A stretch of DNA of 41,837 nt, from assembly GCF_009674885.1 (NCBI RefSeq), contig NZ_WKKA01000021.1, forward strand, positions 1 to 41,837, read 5' to 3'. A program made the translations under genes and the position numbers. The DNA is from Paracoccus sp. S-4012 (GTDB taxonomy: Bacteria > Pseudomonadota > Alphaproteobacteria > Rhodobacterales > Rhodobacteraceae). Position 1 is the stretch's first letter; each line of letters begins with the position of its first letter. This document shows, in pieces, positions 17,024 through 25,383 of the stretch. The notes under the pieces are model-generated. The model was not told the DNA's origin. It saw nothing but the letters and a program-made list of their open reading frames with translations, and searched no databases.

Positions 17024-17997
17024 GCCAGCGGCCGGATCGAGCGCCGCGCCTGCTTCTCCATCCGGATCGCCCGCAGCCCGTCGAGGAACACGGCAAGGAA
17101 GATGATCGCCCCCTGCACGATCGGCTGCAAATAGAGGTTCACCCCGGCATAGACGAGCCCCGCCTTCACCGCCTGCACCGTGACCGCGCCGAGGACCGCG
17201 CTCACGGCGCTGCCGATGCCGCCGAAGAGGCTGGCGCCGCCGAGCACCGCGGCGGTGATGACGTCGAACTCGCGCCCCTCGCCGAAGCCCGCGTCGATGC
17301 GGCCGATCTGCGAGATCAGCACGAATCCGGCGAGGGCCGCGCAGGTCGAGCAGATGACATAGACGGCCGCCTGCATCCGTCTGACCGGCAGCCCGGCCTT
17401 GCGCGCGGCCTCGGCGTCGTTGCCGAAGGCGTAGATGTGGCGGCCGAAGGCGGTGTGGGCGAGCACGATGTGAGCGGCCGCTGCGACGATGGCGAAGGCG
17501 ATCACCGGCATTGGGATACCGAACAGCGCCGACTGGCCGAAGGCGCGCATCGACGCTGGGAAGTCGATCTGTCGCGAGCCGGTGGACCAGATGCCCAAGC
17601 CCCGGACCAGGAACAGCATGGCGAGCGTCGCGATGAAGGGCACGATCCTGAGGCGCACGATCAGGATGGCGTTGACCAGCCCGATCGCCGCCCCGACGAG
17701 CAGGCAGAGAAGAAGCGCCGGGGCGACGTCGATCCCGAGGCGCTGCATGGCGATGCCGGCGATCACAGGCGCGAGATACATGGCCGACCCGACCGAGAGA
17801 TCGATCCCTGCGGTCAGCAGCACGAACACCATGCCAACCGCGGCGATGCCGATGAAGGAGGCCGCCTTCAGCGTGGACATGAGGCTGCCGGGGGCCAGGA
17901 AAGCAGGCGCCACGATGCCGAAGATCACCACGATGAGCGCGAGGATCAGGACCGCCGTGTAGCGGACCGCGAAGTCGAGGGGCGTCATCCACGTCAT
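17020..17997 (-). CDS. Sugar ABC transporter permease (RbsC-like), system 2, second permease
   Basis: A 325-residue integral membrane subunit of a CUT2 importer, last gene of the long minus-strand operon. The start at 17997 overlaps the ATPase stop as ATGA. The family motif is AAVGMVFVLLTAGIDLSVGS (around residue 55), followed by VNAILIVRLRIVPFIATLAM, FGRHIYAFGNDAEAARKAGL and GGASLFGGIGSAVSAVLGAV. Nine or so hydrophobic helices are visible. It presumably forms the pore with the permease at 19499-20641. Confidence 0.92.
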   Translation of the reverse strand: MTWMTPLDFAVRYTAVLILALIVVIFGIVAPAFLAPGSLMSTLKAASFIGIAAVGMVFVLLTAGIDLSVGSAMYLAPVIAGIAMQRLGIDVAPALLLCLLVGAAIGLVNAILIVRLRIVPFIATLAMLFLVRGLGIWSTGSRQIDFPASMRAFGQSALFGIPMPVIAFAIVAAAAHIVLAHTAFGRHIYAFGNDAEAARKAGLPVRRMQAAVYVICSTCAALAGFVLISQIGRIDAGFGEGREFDVITAAVLGGASLFGGIGSAVSAVLGAVTVQAVKAGLVYAGVNLYLQPIVQGAIIFLAVFLDGLRAIRMEKQARRSIRPLA

Positions 17998-19502
17998 GCC
18001 GCGGCCTGCTCGCCGAAAGCCAGCGCCACGAGGTCGGCGTCGCGGTAGCCACCGGCGCGCGATCGCTCTCCGGTGATCTCGCCGCCGCGCATCACGGCGA
18101 TGCGGTCGCACATGCCCTTCAGCTCGTCGAGTTCCGAGGAGATCATCAGCACGCCGCAGCCCTCCTCGGCCAGACGGTTGACGATGGCATAGATCTCGGC
18201 CCGCGCGCCCACGTCGACGCCGCGGGTCGGCTCGTCGAGGATCAGCAGGTGCGGGCGGCTGAGAAGCCACTTGCCCAAGACGACCTTCTGCTGGTTCCCG
18301 CCCGAGAGCGACCGCACCGGCTGGCGAGCGAGGTCGGCGGCCTTGATCCGCAGGTCCTGCTGCATCGCCTGCGCCGCCGCCCCAACCTTCTCGCGGTCGA
18401 CCAGGCCGAGCGGCCCGGCGGCGAACTGGCCCAAGGCCGCGAGGGCAAGGTTGTCGCGGACCGAGGCGTCCATCATCAGACCCTCCTCGCGCCGGTTCTC
18501 GGTCACGAAGCCCATCCCCGCCGCGATCCGCTCGCGCGGGCCGCCGTGGAGCGCCTGGCCGCCGAGGCGCACCCGCCCTCGCTCGGCCGGGTCGAGGCCG
18601 AAGAGGATGCGGGCCAACTCGCTGCGGCCCGCGCCCATGAGGCCGAAGAGGCCCACGACCTCGCCCTCGCGGACGGTGAGGCTCACGTCCTCGATCACGC
18701 CGGGGGCGGAGAGGCCCTCGACTTCCAGCACCGGCGGTGCGTCGGGTGGCGCGATGCGGCGGGGCGGGAAGACGTCGGCCAGCTCGCGGCCGATCATGCT
18801 GTGGATCATCCGCGGCACCGGGAAGTCGTCCACCGGCCCCTCACCGACGAGGCTGCCGTCGCGCAGCACCGCCACGCGGTCCGCCACCCGCACCACGTCG
18901 CCGAGGATGTGCGAGATGTAGATCATCGCCGTCCCCTCGGCCCGCAGGCGGTCGATCAGCGAAAACAGCCGCTCGATCTCGCGGGTGGTGAGCGAGGTGG
19001 TCGGCTCGTCGAAGATGATGAGGCGCGCGCGGCGGTGGAGCGCCTTGGCGATCTCGACCAGCTGCTTCTCGCCCGCGACGAGAGTGCCGACCGGGCGGTC
19101 GGGCGAGAGGTCGAGATCGAGCCGCGCCATCAGCGCCTCGGTCGCGCGGGCCATCGCGCGGCGGTCGATCAGGCCCATGCGGCGCGGGAAGCCGTCGATC
19201 AGGATGTTCTCGGCGATCGAGAGGTTGCCGAAGAGGTTCAGCTCCTGGTGGATGAAGGCGACGCCCTCGGCGGTGGCATCGGCGGCGCTTGCCGGGGCAT
19301 AGGGCTGCCCCTCCCACAGCATCCGCCCGCGGGTCGGCGGCACGACGCCGCCGATCATGTTCATCAGCGTCGACTTGCCCGCCCCGTTCTCGCCGATCAG
19401 GCCCAGCACCTCGCCGGGCGCGATCGAAAGCGTCAGTCCCTCGACCGCCGGCACGCCGAACCAGTCCTTGCCGAGGCCCTCCAGTGTCAGCAGCGCGCTC
19501 AT
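17994..19502 (-). CDS. Sugar ABC transporter ATP-binding protein (RbsA-like), system 2
   Basis: A 502-residue tandem ATPase energising system 2. First domain: Walker A GENGAGKST near residue 37, signature VAGEKQLVEIAKALHRR, Walker B LIIFDEPTTSLT. Second domain: degenerate P-loop GLMGAGRSELARILFGLD, signature [18 protein letters not shown], Walker B LLILDEPTRGVDVGAR, as usual for CUT2. Start and stop overlap both neighbouring permeases by ATGA, indicating coupled translation and fixed stoichiometry. Confidence 0.94.
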   Translation of the reverse strand: MSALLTLEGLGKDWFGVPAVEGLTLSIAPGEVLGLIGENGAGKSTLMNMIGGVVPPTRGRMLWEGQPYAPASAADATAEGVAFIHQELNLFGNLSIAENILIDGFPRRMGLIDRRAMARATEALMARLDLDLSPDRPVGTLVAGEKQLVEIAKALHRRARLIIFDEPTTSLTTREIERLFSLIDRLRAEGTAMIYISHILGDVVRVADRVAVLRDGSLVGEGPVDDFPVPRMIHSMIGRELADVFPPRRIAPPDAPPVLEVEGLSAPGVIEDVSLTVREGEVVGLFGLMGAGRSELARILFGLDPAERGRVRLGGQALHGGPRERIAAGMGFVTENRREEGLMMDASVRDNLALAALGQFAAGPLGLVDREKVGAAAQAMQQDLRIKAADLARQPVRSLSGGNQQKVVLGKWLLSRPHLLILDEPTRGVDVGARAEIYAIVNRLAEEGCGVLMISSELDELKGMCDRIAVMRGGEITGERSRAGGYRDADLVALAFGEQAAA

Positions 19503-20641
19503 GGCAGCGCCTGTCGCGTCAGGCGCGTGCGGGCCACGTCAAGGAGCGCCGCGCCGAGGATCACCGCGCCCTTCACCATGTCCACATGGAAGGACGACAG
19601 GTTCATCAGGTTGAGCGAGTTCGACAGCAGCACGAAGAAGGCGACCCCGAACACGGTCCAGATCACCCGCGCCTTGCCGCCGAAAAGCGAAGTGCCGCCG
19701 ATCACTGTGGCCCCGATCACGTCGAGCAGAAACGTTCCGCTGCCAAGCGTCGGCCGCCCCGCCTCCAACCGGGCGGCATAGAGGAGCCCGCCGATCGCCG
19801 CAAAAAGGGCCGAGAGCGCGAAGGCAAGGATCAGCACCCGGACCACCGGGACACCCGAGATCTCGGCCGCGCGCCGGTTGGCCCCGACCGCGATCACCTG
19901 GCGGCCAAAGACGGTGCGCTCTAGCAGCCAGTGGGCGAGGACGGCAACGATGATCGCAACGATCGCCGGGTAGGTGACGAGCGGATAGACCTCGCGGCGC
20001 GGCAGCTGCGACTCGGTCCGGGCGCCGAAATAGACCGAGACGATGTCGCCCTTGCCGAGCGCAATGAACTGCTCGGGCAGGTTGCGGATGTTCTCGGACT
20101 GGGTGAGCCAGATGGCGAAGGCCCCGGCGATCATCATGGCGACTAGCGTGACCATAAAGGGTGGCATGCGGAAGCGCGCGACGGCGATGCCGTTCATGAG
20201 GCCGACCGCGACCGCCGCCAGCACGGCTAGGCCCAGCCCGAGCGCGAGGCCCACACCGCCGCGCCCGTCCAGCAGCCCGCCGCGTTCGGACAGCAGGACG
20301 CCCCAGATTGGCGCCTTGGCCAGCACCGCCGGGTCCGCGCCGGTGGCCAGCAACGCCGCCGCAAGCGTCGAGGTTAGCGCCATGACCGCGCCCTGCGACA
20401 GGTCGATGCCCGCGACCGCCATGACGAAGGTCTGGCCGATGGCGACGACCAGCAGCGGCCACATGTTCGACAGCAAGTTAACGAGGTTCGCCGGCGTCCC
20501 GAGCGTCGGAAGGAACGGCAGCAGGACGAGGAAGTAGCCCACGGTCAGCCACAGGACGAAATACTCGGACCCGAGCAGCCGGGCGAGGAAGCCGCGGCGC
20601 TGCCGGGCCGGGACCGGCGCGGGGGCGTCGATGGCGGTCAT
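19499..20641 (-). CDS. Sugar ABC transporter permease (RbsC-like), system 2, first permease
   Basis: A 380-residue permease. The ATG at 20641 (MTAIDAPAPVPARQRRGFLA) was chosen because upstream in-frame sequence is the stem-loop spacer after the binding-protein gene. Motifs: VVAIGQTFVMAVAGIDLSQG near 65, FRMPPFMVTLVAMMIAGAFA, TVFGRQVIAVGANRRAAEIS, GGTSLFGGKARVIWTVFGVA. It is longer than its partner owing to an extra loop around residues 105-130 and one between helices near 200-225 containing Arg-rich sequence. Those insertions are seen in some pentose-type permeases. Confidence 0.92.
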   Translation of the reverse strand: MTAIDAPAPVPARQRRGFLARLLGSEYFVLWLTVGYFLVLLPFLPTLGTPANLVNLLSNMWPLLVVAIGQTFVMAVAGIDLSQGAVMALTSTLAAALLATGADPAVLAKAPIWGVLLSERGGLLDGRGGVGLALGLGLAVLAAVAVGLMNGIAVARFRMPPFMVTLVAMMIAGAFAIWLTQSENIRNLPEQFIALGKGDIVSVYFGARTESQLPRREVYPLVTYPAIVAIIVAVLAHWLLERTVFGRQVIAVGANRRAAEISGVPVVRVLILAFALSALFAAIGGLLYAARLEAGRPTLGSGTFLLDVIGATVIGGTSLFGGKARVIWTVFGVAFFVLLSNSLNLMNLSSFHVDMVKGAVILGAALLDVARTRLTRQALP

Positions 20642-20688
20642 GCCGGAAACGTCATGAAAAGAGCGCACCTCATCGGCCGGAAGGGGAT

Positions 20689-20715
20689 GGGGCGGCGGCG
20701 CGCGGCGGCCGCCCC
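20689..20715 (-). promoter_or_regulatory. Stem-loop between binding-protein and permease genes
   Basis: Perfect 8-bp inverted repeat GGGGCGGC / GCCGCCCC with an 11-nt loop in the 80-bp gap downstream of the system 2 binding-protein gene. Such hairpins commonly stabilise the 3' end of the abundant binding-protein message or partly terminate transcription. No U-run follows, so RNA stabilisation is the more likely role. Confidence 0.45.
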
Positions 20716-20721
20716 GATCGG

Positions 20722-21717
20722 TCACTTGTTCAGGAAGCCCTCGGCCAGCAGCACGCAGCCCCACATGTCCATCTCGCGCTCGCCGATGTTGTCGGTGGTG
20801 AGCGCGAAGCCCGGATCTTCGATCACCTGGTTCGGCTGCGCCTCGCCCGCCTCCATCGCGGCAAGCAGCGCCTCGAGCGCGGCGTCGGCCTCGAAATAGA
20901 GGTCCTGCACGCCGGTCGCGTCCACATACCCCTCCTTGATCAGGCTGCAGGCGGTCGCGTCACCGTCGAGGCCGGCCATCACCACATGCCCCTCCTCGCC
21001 CGCCGCCTTCCACATGCCCCTCGGCTCGAGGACTGAGCGGATCGTCGGGAAGAGGAAGTCCGACGAGGTGAAGAGCATGTCGATGTTCGGATTCGCCGTC
21101 ACCGCCGCCTCGAGGTTCGAGAGCGCCGTGGCCGCATCCCAGTTCGAGGCTACCTCGATCGGCGTGGCGACCGCGTCGCCGTGCTTCTCGACCGCGGCGT
21201 TGAAGCCGGCGCGGCGGCCGACCGCGTTCGGATCGCCGAGGTCGCCCACGAGGATCAGCGGCTGCACCGGCTCGCCACCCGCCCGCTCGATCGCCTTCGT
21301 CAGCGCGAAGTCCACCGCCTGCTCGGCGATGGTGGCGTTGTCGGCGACGACGATGATGCCCTTCGAGAGGTCCGAGGGCGGGCGGTTGAAGACGGCAATC
21401 GGCACATCGGCATTCTGCGCCTCGTTCACGATCGTGGCCGCGCTCTCGCCGTCCTGCGGGATAATGATGATGCCGTCCACGCCCTGCGCAATGCAGTCGC
21501 GGACCTGCTCGAGTTGGCGGTTCGCGTCCTCGTTGGCGTTGCGCTCGATCACCGTGTGGCCGCCCTCCTGCAGGGCGGTGGTAATGGCCTGGTGGCCAGC
21601 GACCCAGAACTCGGTCTCGAGGTCCTGGAAGGCGAAGCAGATATTGGCGGCCGAGGCGGCGCCCGCGCTCAGCACGGTGCCGGCGGCGAGCGCCGCAGCG
21701 AGGGTCAGGGTCTGCAT
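20722..21717 (-). CDS. Sugar ABC transporter substrate-binding protein (RbsB-like), system 2
   Basis: A 331-residue periplasmic protein. Start 21717 lies behind GGGAG and begins a clear signal peptide (MQTLTLAAALAAGTVLSAGA) with cleavage near ASAANICFA. Fold motifs: FAFQDLETEFWVAGHQAITT, ANEDANRQLEQVRDCIAQGV, DGIIIIPQDGESAATIVNEA, FNRPPSDL and LVGDLGDPNAVGRRAGFNAA. The gene overlaps the 3' end of the OiaK-like kinase gene by 13 bp. Position within the apiose enzyme operon makes D-apiose the leading ligand candidate; this is contextual. Confidence 0.9.
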   Translation of the reverse strand: MQTLTLAAALAAGTVLSAGAASAANICFAFQDLETEFWVAGHQAITTALQEGGHTVIERNANEDANRQLEQVRDCIAQGVDGIIIIPQDGESAATIVNEAQNADVPIAVFNRPPSDLSKGIIVVADNATIAEQAVDFALTKAIERAGGEPVQPLILVGDLGDPNAVGRRAGFNAAVEKHGDAVATPIEVASNWDAATALSNLEAAVTANPNIDMLFTSSDFLFPTIRSVLEPRGMWKAAGEEGHVVMAGLDGDATACSLIKEGYVDATGVQDLYFEADAALEALLAAMEAGEAQPNQVIEDPGFALTTDNIGEREMDMWGCVLLAEGFLNK

Positions 21718-23114
21718 AGCGTTACTCCCGTTGAGGTTGGTCGGCTGGTGGTCGCGCGGTGATCCCGCGTCTTGTCGGCTTCCGGCGCGTGGCCGTCCCG
21801 CACGCGCGCGAAAAGGTCGGGCGGACCCATCTGGCCGCCCTTGAGGACGAGCTCCAGCCCGTCGCGGACCGGCGCCGAGGAGAAGGCGCGCATGACCGAG
21901 GCGCCGGGCGCTACATGGGCGAGCGGCCGCAGCGCCGCGACGCCGAGGGCCTGCGCCACGCGGCCCGAGGTGTCGCCGCCCGCGATGATGGCACGGGTGA
22001 CGCCGCCGCGGTCGATGAGGGCGCCGAGGACATGCGCGAGGGCGGCGCCGATGCGGTCGCCCGCGTCGGGCGTGCTTACCGTGGCAACCCGTGGGTCGGT
22101 TGGACCGAGAGCGCTGTGGACAATCGGCGAGCGGCCGGAGGCAAGAGCGGTGAGGGCTTGTTCGACGGCGTTGCTCAAGTCCCCGTTCCCTGCGGCGATG
22201 GCCGGGGTGTCGAGCGGAATGGTCACGAACCCCGCTGCCTCCGCCGCCGCGATCTGCTCGGCCGTCGTGGGCGAGACCGAGCCGGAGACCACCGCGAACC
22301 GCTCGGCCCGGCCGAGGCCGCGCGGCGCGAGCGGTGGCGGCAACAGCCCGGCCTCGCGCCAATGGGCGACAAGGGCCATTTCGACTCCTTGACTACCGAC
22401 GACGAACGGGATGCGGGGGGCATCGTCCCAGAGGATGCGGCCGAGCAGCGCCATCTGCGCCTCGTCCACGGAGTCGAGGACAAGGGCGCGGGCACCCGCT
22501 TCCGCTGACCGCCAGGATGCTCGCACCGCGCTTTCACTCACCAGATTAGACAGCATGAGGTTCGCCGTCGGCAGCTCCGTCTGCCGCGCCAAGTGCCGCG
22601 CAATGTCTGCCTCGTCCATCGGCGTCACCGGATGGCGCGCCATCACCGGGTGCCGGTCGAGCCGGTGGATACCGTCGCCCGCCCGCGCGAAAAGCTGGCC
22701 GAAGGCAACCCAGCGGCCCATGCCCGGCGCCCCGATCAGCACCGGGAGTGCGCCAGCGCGGTCGCCAAGTGCCGCCAGTCCCAGCTCCATAGCCCGGCCG
22801 ATCGAACCGGTCTGGGGCGAGGAATCGAGCGTCGAGCAGACTTTGTAGTGCCGCACCGGCGCGCCCGTCTCCGCCAGCCAGCGGAACACCTCCGGAAGTT
22901 CGCGGTCCATCCACTCGGGCGAGCGCGCCCGCGCGTCCCCGGCGATGCCGATGCCGCGCAAGCCCACGCCGAAGCGCGCCAGCACGGCGGGATCGGGCGC
23001 GCTCAGGAAGACCATCGATGGCAGGCCCGCAAACTCCAGCACCTCGGCGACGGCCGCCGCGCCGGTGAAGTCGTCGCCATACCAGGCGACCAGCGGGCCG
23101 TTGGGCAGGCTCAT
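21705..23114 (-). CDS. oiaK: Four-carbon acid sugar kinase family (DUF1537), probable 3-oxo-isoapionate kinase
   Basis: A 469-residue cytosolic kinase. ATG 23114 overlaps the stop of the RuBisCO-like gene as ATGA and starts MSLPNGPLVAWYGDDFTGAA, whose WYGDDFTGA is the N-terminal signature of DUF1537 kinases. Later motifs: VSGSVSPTTAEQIAAAEAAG and the C-terminal nucleotide-binding loop IIAGGDTSGRVAQALGV. Members phosphorylate threonate, erythronate and related acids. Next to a RuBisCO-like protein and apionate genes, the known assignment is OiaK, which makes 3-oxo-isoapionate 4-phosphate. The last ~25 residues extend over the next gene start and look non-conserved. Confidence 0.82.
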   Translation of the reverse strand: MSLPNGPLVAWYGDDFTGAAAVAEVLEFAGLPSMVFLSAPDPAVLARFGVGLRGIGIAGDARARSPEWMDRELPEVFRWLAETGAPVRHYKVCSTLDSSPQTGSIGRAMELGLAALGDRAGALPVLIGAPGMGRWVAFGQLFARAGDGIHRLDRHPVMARHPVTPMDEADIARHLARQTELPTANLMLSNLVSESAVRASWRSAEAGARALVLDSVDEAQMALLGRILWDDAPRIPFVVGSQGVEMALVAHWREAGLLPPPLAPRGLGRAERFAVVSGSVSPTTAEQIAAAEAAGFVTIPLDTPAIAAGNGDLSNAVEQALTALASGRSPIVHSALGPTDPRVATVSTPDAGDRIGAALAHVLGALIDRGGVTRAIIAGGDTSGRVAQALGVAALRPLAHVAPGASVMRAFSSAPVRDGLELVLKGGQMGPPDLFARVRDGHAPEADKTRDHRATTSRPTSTGVTLCRP

Positions 23115-24358
23115 CGCGCGTAAGCCTCCACTGCTGCCGCCAGAGGCGGGAATGCCGCCGCCGCCTCGTCTAGCGGCTCGCCCGCGGCCGCCGCCGTCCA
23201 TGCCGCGCGCATCGCCTCCACCCCGGCCTTCGGCCCCTGCGGATGCGCGAGGATGCCGCCGCCCGCCGCATGGATCAGGTCATCCGTGCCGATCGCGGCA
23301 TAGGTGTCATGAGCCTCGAATACCGTCTGCCCGGAAGAGAACACCGGCATCGTCACGCAGGGCCGCTCGGTCCAGAGCGGCGTCAGCAGCGAGCGGGCCG
23401 AAGCGACGACGCTCTCGTCGTCTTCCGTGAACTTGTTGCGGATGCCGTTGACATGCAGGTGATCGGCCCCGGCGAGCCGCCAGAGCTTCGACCAGGCCGG
23501 GAAGGACCACCCCAGCATCGGCGCGCGGGTCATCGCACCCCAGCCGTTGCGATGCGCGTGGATCGGCAGCAGCGAATGGCGGCCGAGTTCAACCATCCCC
23601 GCCAGCCCGACCGAGTTGACGCTCGCCATCGCGCAGTTGCCGCCAAGCTCCACGACGAAGTCGTGACGCCGGCGCATCTCGTCGATCTCGCCGGTGATGT
23701 TGAGCGCGAATAGGACGTTGCGCCCGGTCCGCTGGCGGTGGCGGTCGATCTCGACCAGCACAGCGCGGGCGCGGGCCTCGAACGGGCAGGCCGGGCCGTC
23801 CGATTGCAGCTCGTCGTCCTTGATGAAGTCGATCCCCGCCTCGCAGAGCCGCCGTGTCAGCGCCGCGGTCTCCTCGGGGCTGAGGCCCACGCTCGGCTTG
23901 ATGATGGTGCCGATCAGCGGCCCCGTGGCGACGCCCGACAGCCGGCGGGTGCCGGCGACTCCAAAGCGCGGTCCGGGGTAGCGGTGGCCGAAGGCCGGGG
24001 GCAGGCGCAGATCGAGAAGCCGGATGCCCGAGAGCGCGGCGAGTTCGAACAGGTTGCCCGCGACGGTCGCCACGAGGTTCGGCAGCGACGGCCCGATGGT
24101 GTCGAGCGGCCAGCTGATCGTCACCGCCGCCCGCCGGAACGGCCCCGGCCCGCGCGCACCGGGCAGCGCGGGCGTGTCGGATTGGTCCAGCAGCTCCAGC
24201 CGCTCGACCCGCGCGCGGGCGGCGATGACGCCGGGCGCGTCCTCGCCCGGCACGGCGACGAAGGTGCCCGAGGACTGCTCGCCCGCGATGTCTTCAGCGG
24301 CGCGCGCGGGGTCGCGCGGGGTCTCGATCAGGTAGTCGGCCTCGATTCGCTGCGTCAT
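23111..24358 (-). CDS. RuBisCO-like protein, probable 3-oxo-isoapionate-4-phosphate processing enzyme (OiaT or OiaX)
   Basis: A 415-residue RuBisCO large-subunit superfamily member that is not a CO2-fixing form. Visible active-site elements: GTIIKPSVGLSPEE with Lys154, the metal-site motif IKDDE (Lys180 expected to be carbamylated, Asp182, Glu183), LPIHAHRNGWG (His267/His269, Arg270), HVNGIRNKF, VFSSGQ (341-343) and AGGGI. The retained Lys/Asp/Glu triad implies a Mg-enolate mechanism. In described apiose clusters such proteins are OiaT (cleaves to 3-phosphoglycerate and glycolate) or OiaX (decarboxylates to L-erythrulose 1-phosphate); the two cannot be separated by eye. Its ends overlap ApdG and OiaK genes by ATGA, so it is tightly coupled to both. 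Confidence 0.85.
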   Translation of the reverse strand: MTQRIEADYLIETPRDPARAAEDIAGEQSSGTFVAVPGEDAPGVIAARARVERLELLDQSDTPALPGARGPGPFRRAAVTISWPLDTIGPSLPNLVATVAGNLFELAALSGIRLLDLRLPPAFGHRYPGPRFGVAGTRRLSGVATGPLIGTIIKPSVGLSPEETAALTRRLCEAGIDFIKDDELQSDGPACPFEARARAVLVEIDRHRQRTGRNVLFALNITGEIDEMRRRHDFVVELGGNCAMASVNSVGLAGMVELGRHSLLPIHAHRNGWGAMTRAPMLGWSFPAWSKLWRLAGADHLHVNGIRNKFTEDDESVVASARSLLTPLWTERPCVTMPVFSSGQTVFEAHDTYAAIGTDDLIHAAGGGILAHPQGPKAGVEAMRAAWTAAAAGEPLDEAAAAFPPLAAAVEAYAR

Positions 24359-25383
24359 GTCTGCGCCTCCAGTGTGACCCGCCGCCCCGTCTCGGCCGAC
24401 TCATAGGCCGCGAGGCAGAGCGCGAGGGTCCTGACGTTGTCCGCACCCGAGGGCTGCGGCATGGTTCGGCCGTCGAGCACGTCGATGACATGCGCCTGAA
24501 ACCTGCGAACGCTGTCCTGAACGACATGCCAGGGTCGCTCGCCCCACGCAGGCACGGGTGGCTCCCCGTCCTCCTCCACCCGCCCCGCCTCGCCGTGGAT
24601 GACCAGGCGATGGCCGGGCAGCAGTTCGATCGTGCCCTCGTCGCCCTCGACCCGCGCCCAGACCTGCGGGAAGGGCTCGGGGTCGTAGCGCGAATGGAAG
24701 GACACGTCGCAGACCGACACGTCGCCGGTGGCGTGGCGGGTCAGCACGGTGAAGGCATCCTCGCCCGCGACACGCGGGTTGCGGCGCTGCGTCTCGCAGG
24801 TGATCGCCGCCGCCTCGCCCATGAAATGCCGCGCGAGGTCGAAGACATGAACGCCCACGTCCATGATGGCGAGGCGCGGAAATTCGGCGAGGTAGGGCTG
24901 GCCGGCATAGACGTCCCATTTGTGCCGGAACTCGAAGCGGCCGTGGCGCGGGGTGCCGATGCCGCCCTGCTCGATCACCGCCTTCATTCGGACGAGCGGC
25001 GCCTGCCAGCGGAAGTTCTCGTGAATGACGAGGGCCGCGCCCGCCGCCTCGCAGGCCGCGACCATGGCGCGGGCGTCCTCGAGCGTGTCGGCGATAGGCT
25101 TCTGGCAAATCAGCAGGCGCGCGTGGGGCGCCGCTAGTTCCACAAGGGCGCGATGCGAGGGCGGCGTGGTCGCGATGTCGCAGAAGTCGGGGCGCTCGGC
25201 AGCGAGCATCTCGGCGGCGTCGGTGTAGATGCTAGCGACGCCGAAGTCGCGGGCGAAGGCCTCGGCGCGGGCGCGGTCGGTGTCGCAGACGGCGGTGATC
25301 CGCGCGCCGGGCAAGTCGGTCCAGGCGTGCATGTGGTTCCGCGCGAAGAAGCCGCAGCCGATGAGGCAACCGCGGTGGGTCAT
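24355..25383 (-). CDS. apdG: Gfo/Idh/MocA-family dehydrogenase, probable D-apiose dehydrogenase
   Basis: A 342-residue NAD(P)-dependent oxidoreductase. ATG 25383 overlaps the ApnL stop as ATGA. N-terminal Rossmann motif LIGCGFFARNHMHAWTDL, then the signature lysine region as LICQKPIADTLEDA (Gln in place of the usual Glu of EKP), substrate domain with HENFRWQAPLVRMK, KWDVYAGQPYLAEFP and IMDVGVHVFDLARHFMGEA, the last carrying the catalytic Asp/His. In the apiose pathway ApdG oxidises the D-apiofuranose anomeric carbon to D-apionolactone, the substrate of the adjacent ApnL. The functional name rests on family plus neighbours. Confidence 0.8.
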   Translation of the reverse strand: MTHRGCLIGCGFFARNHMHAWTDLPGARITAVCDTDRARAEAFARDFGVASIYTDAAEMLAAERPDFCDIATTPPSHRALVELAAPHARLLICQKPIADTLEDARAMVAACEAAGAALVIHENFRWQAPLVRMKAVIEQGGIGTPRHGRFEFRHKWDVYAGQPYLAEFPRLAIMDVGVHVFDLARHFMGEAAAITCETQRRNPRVAGEDAFTVLTRHATGDVSVCDVSFHSRYDPEPFPQVWARVEGDEGTIELLPGHRLVIHGEAGRVEEDGEPPVPAWGERPWHVVQDSVRRFQAHVIDVLDGRTMPQPSGADNVRTLALCLAAYESAETGRRVTLEAQT

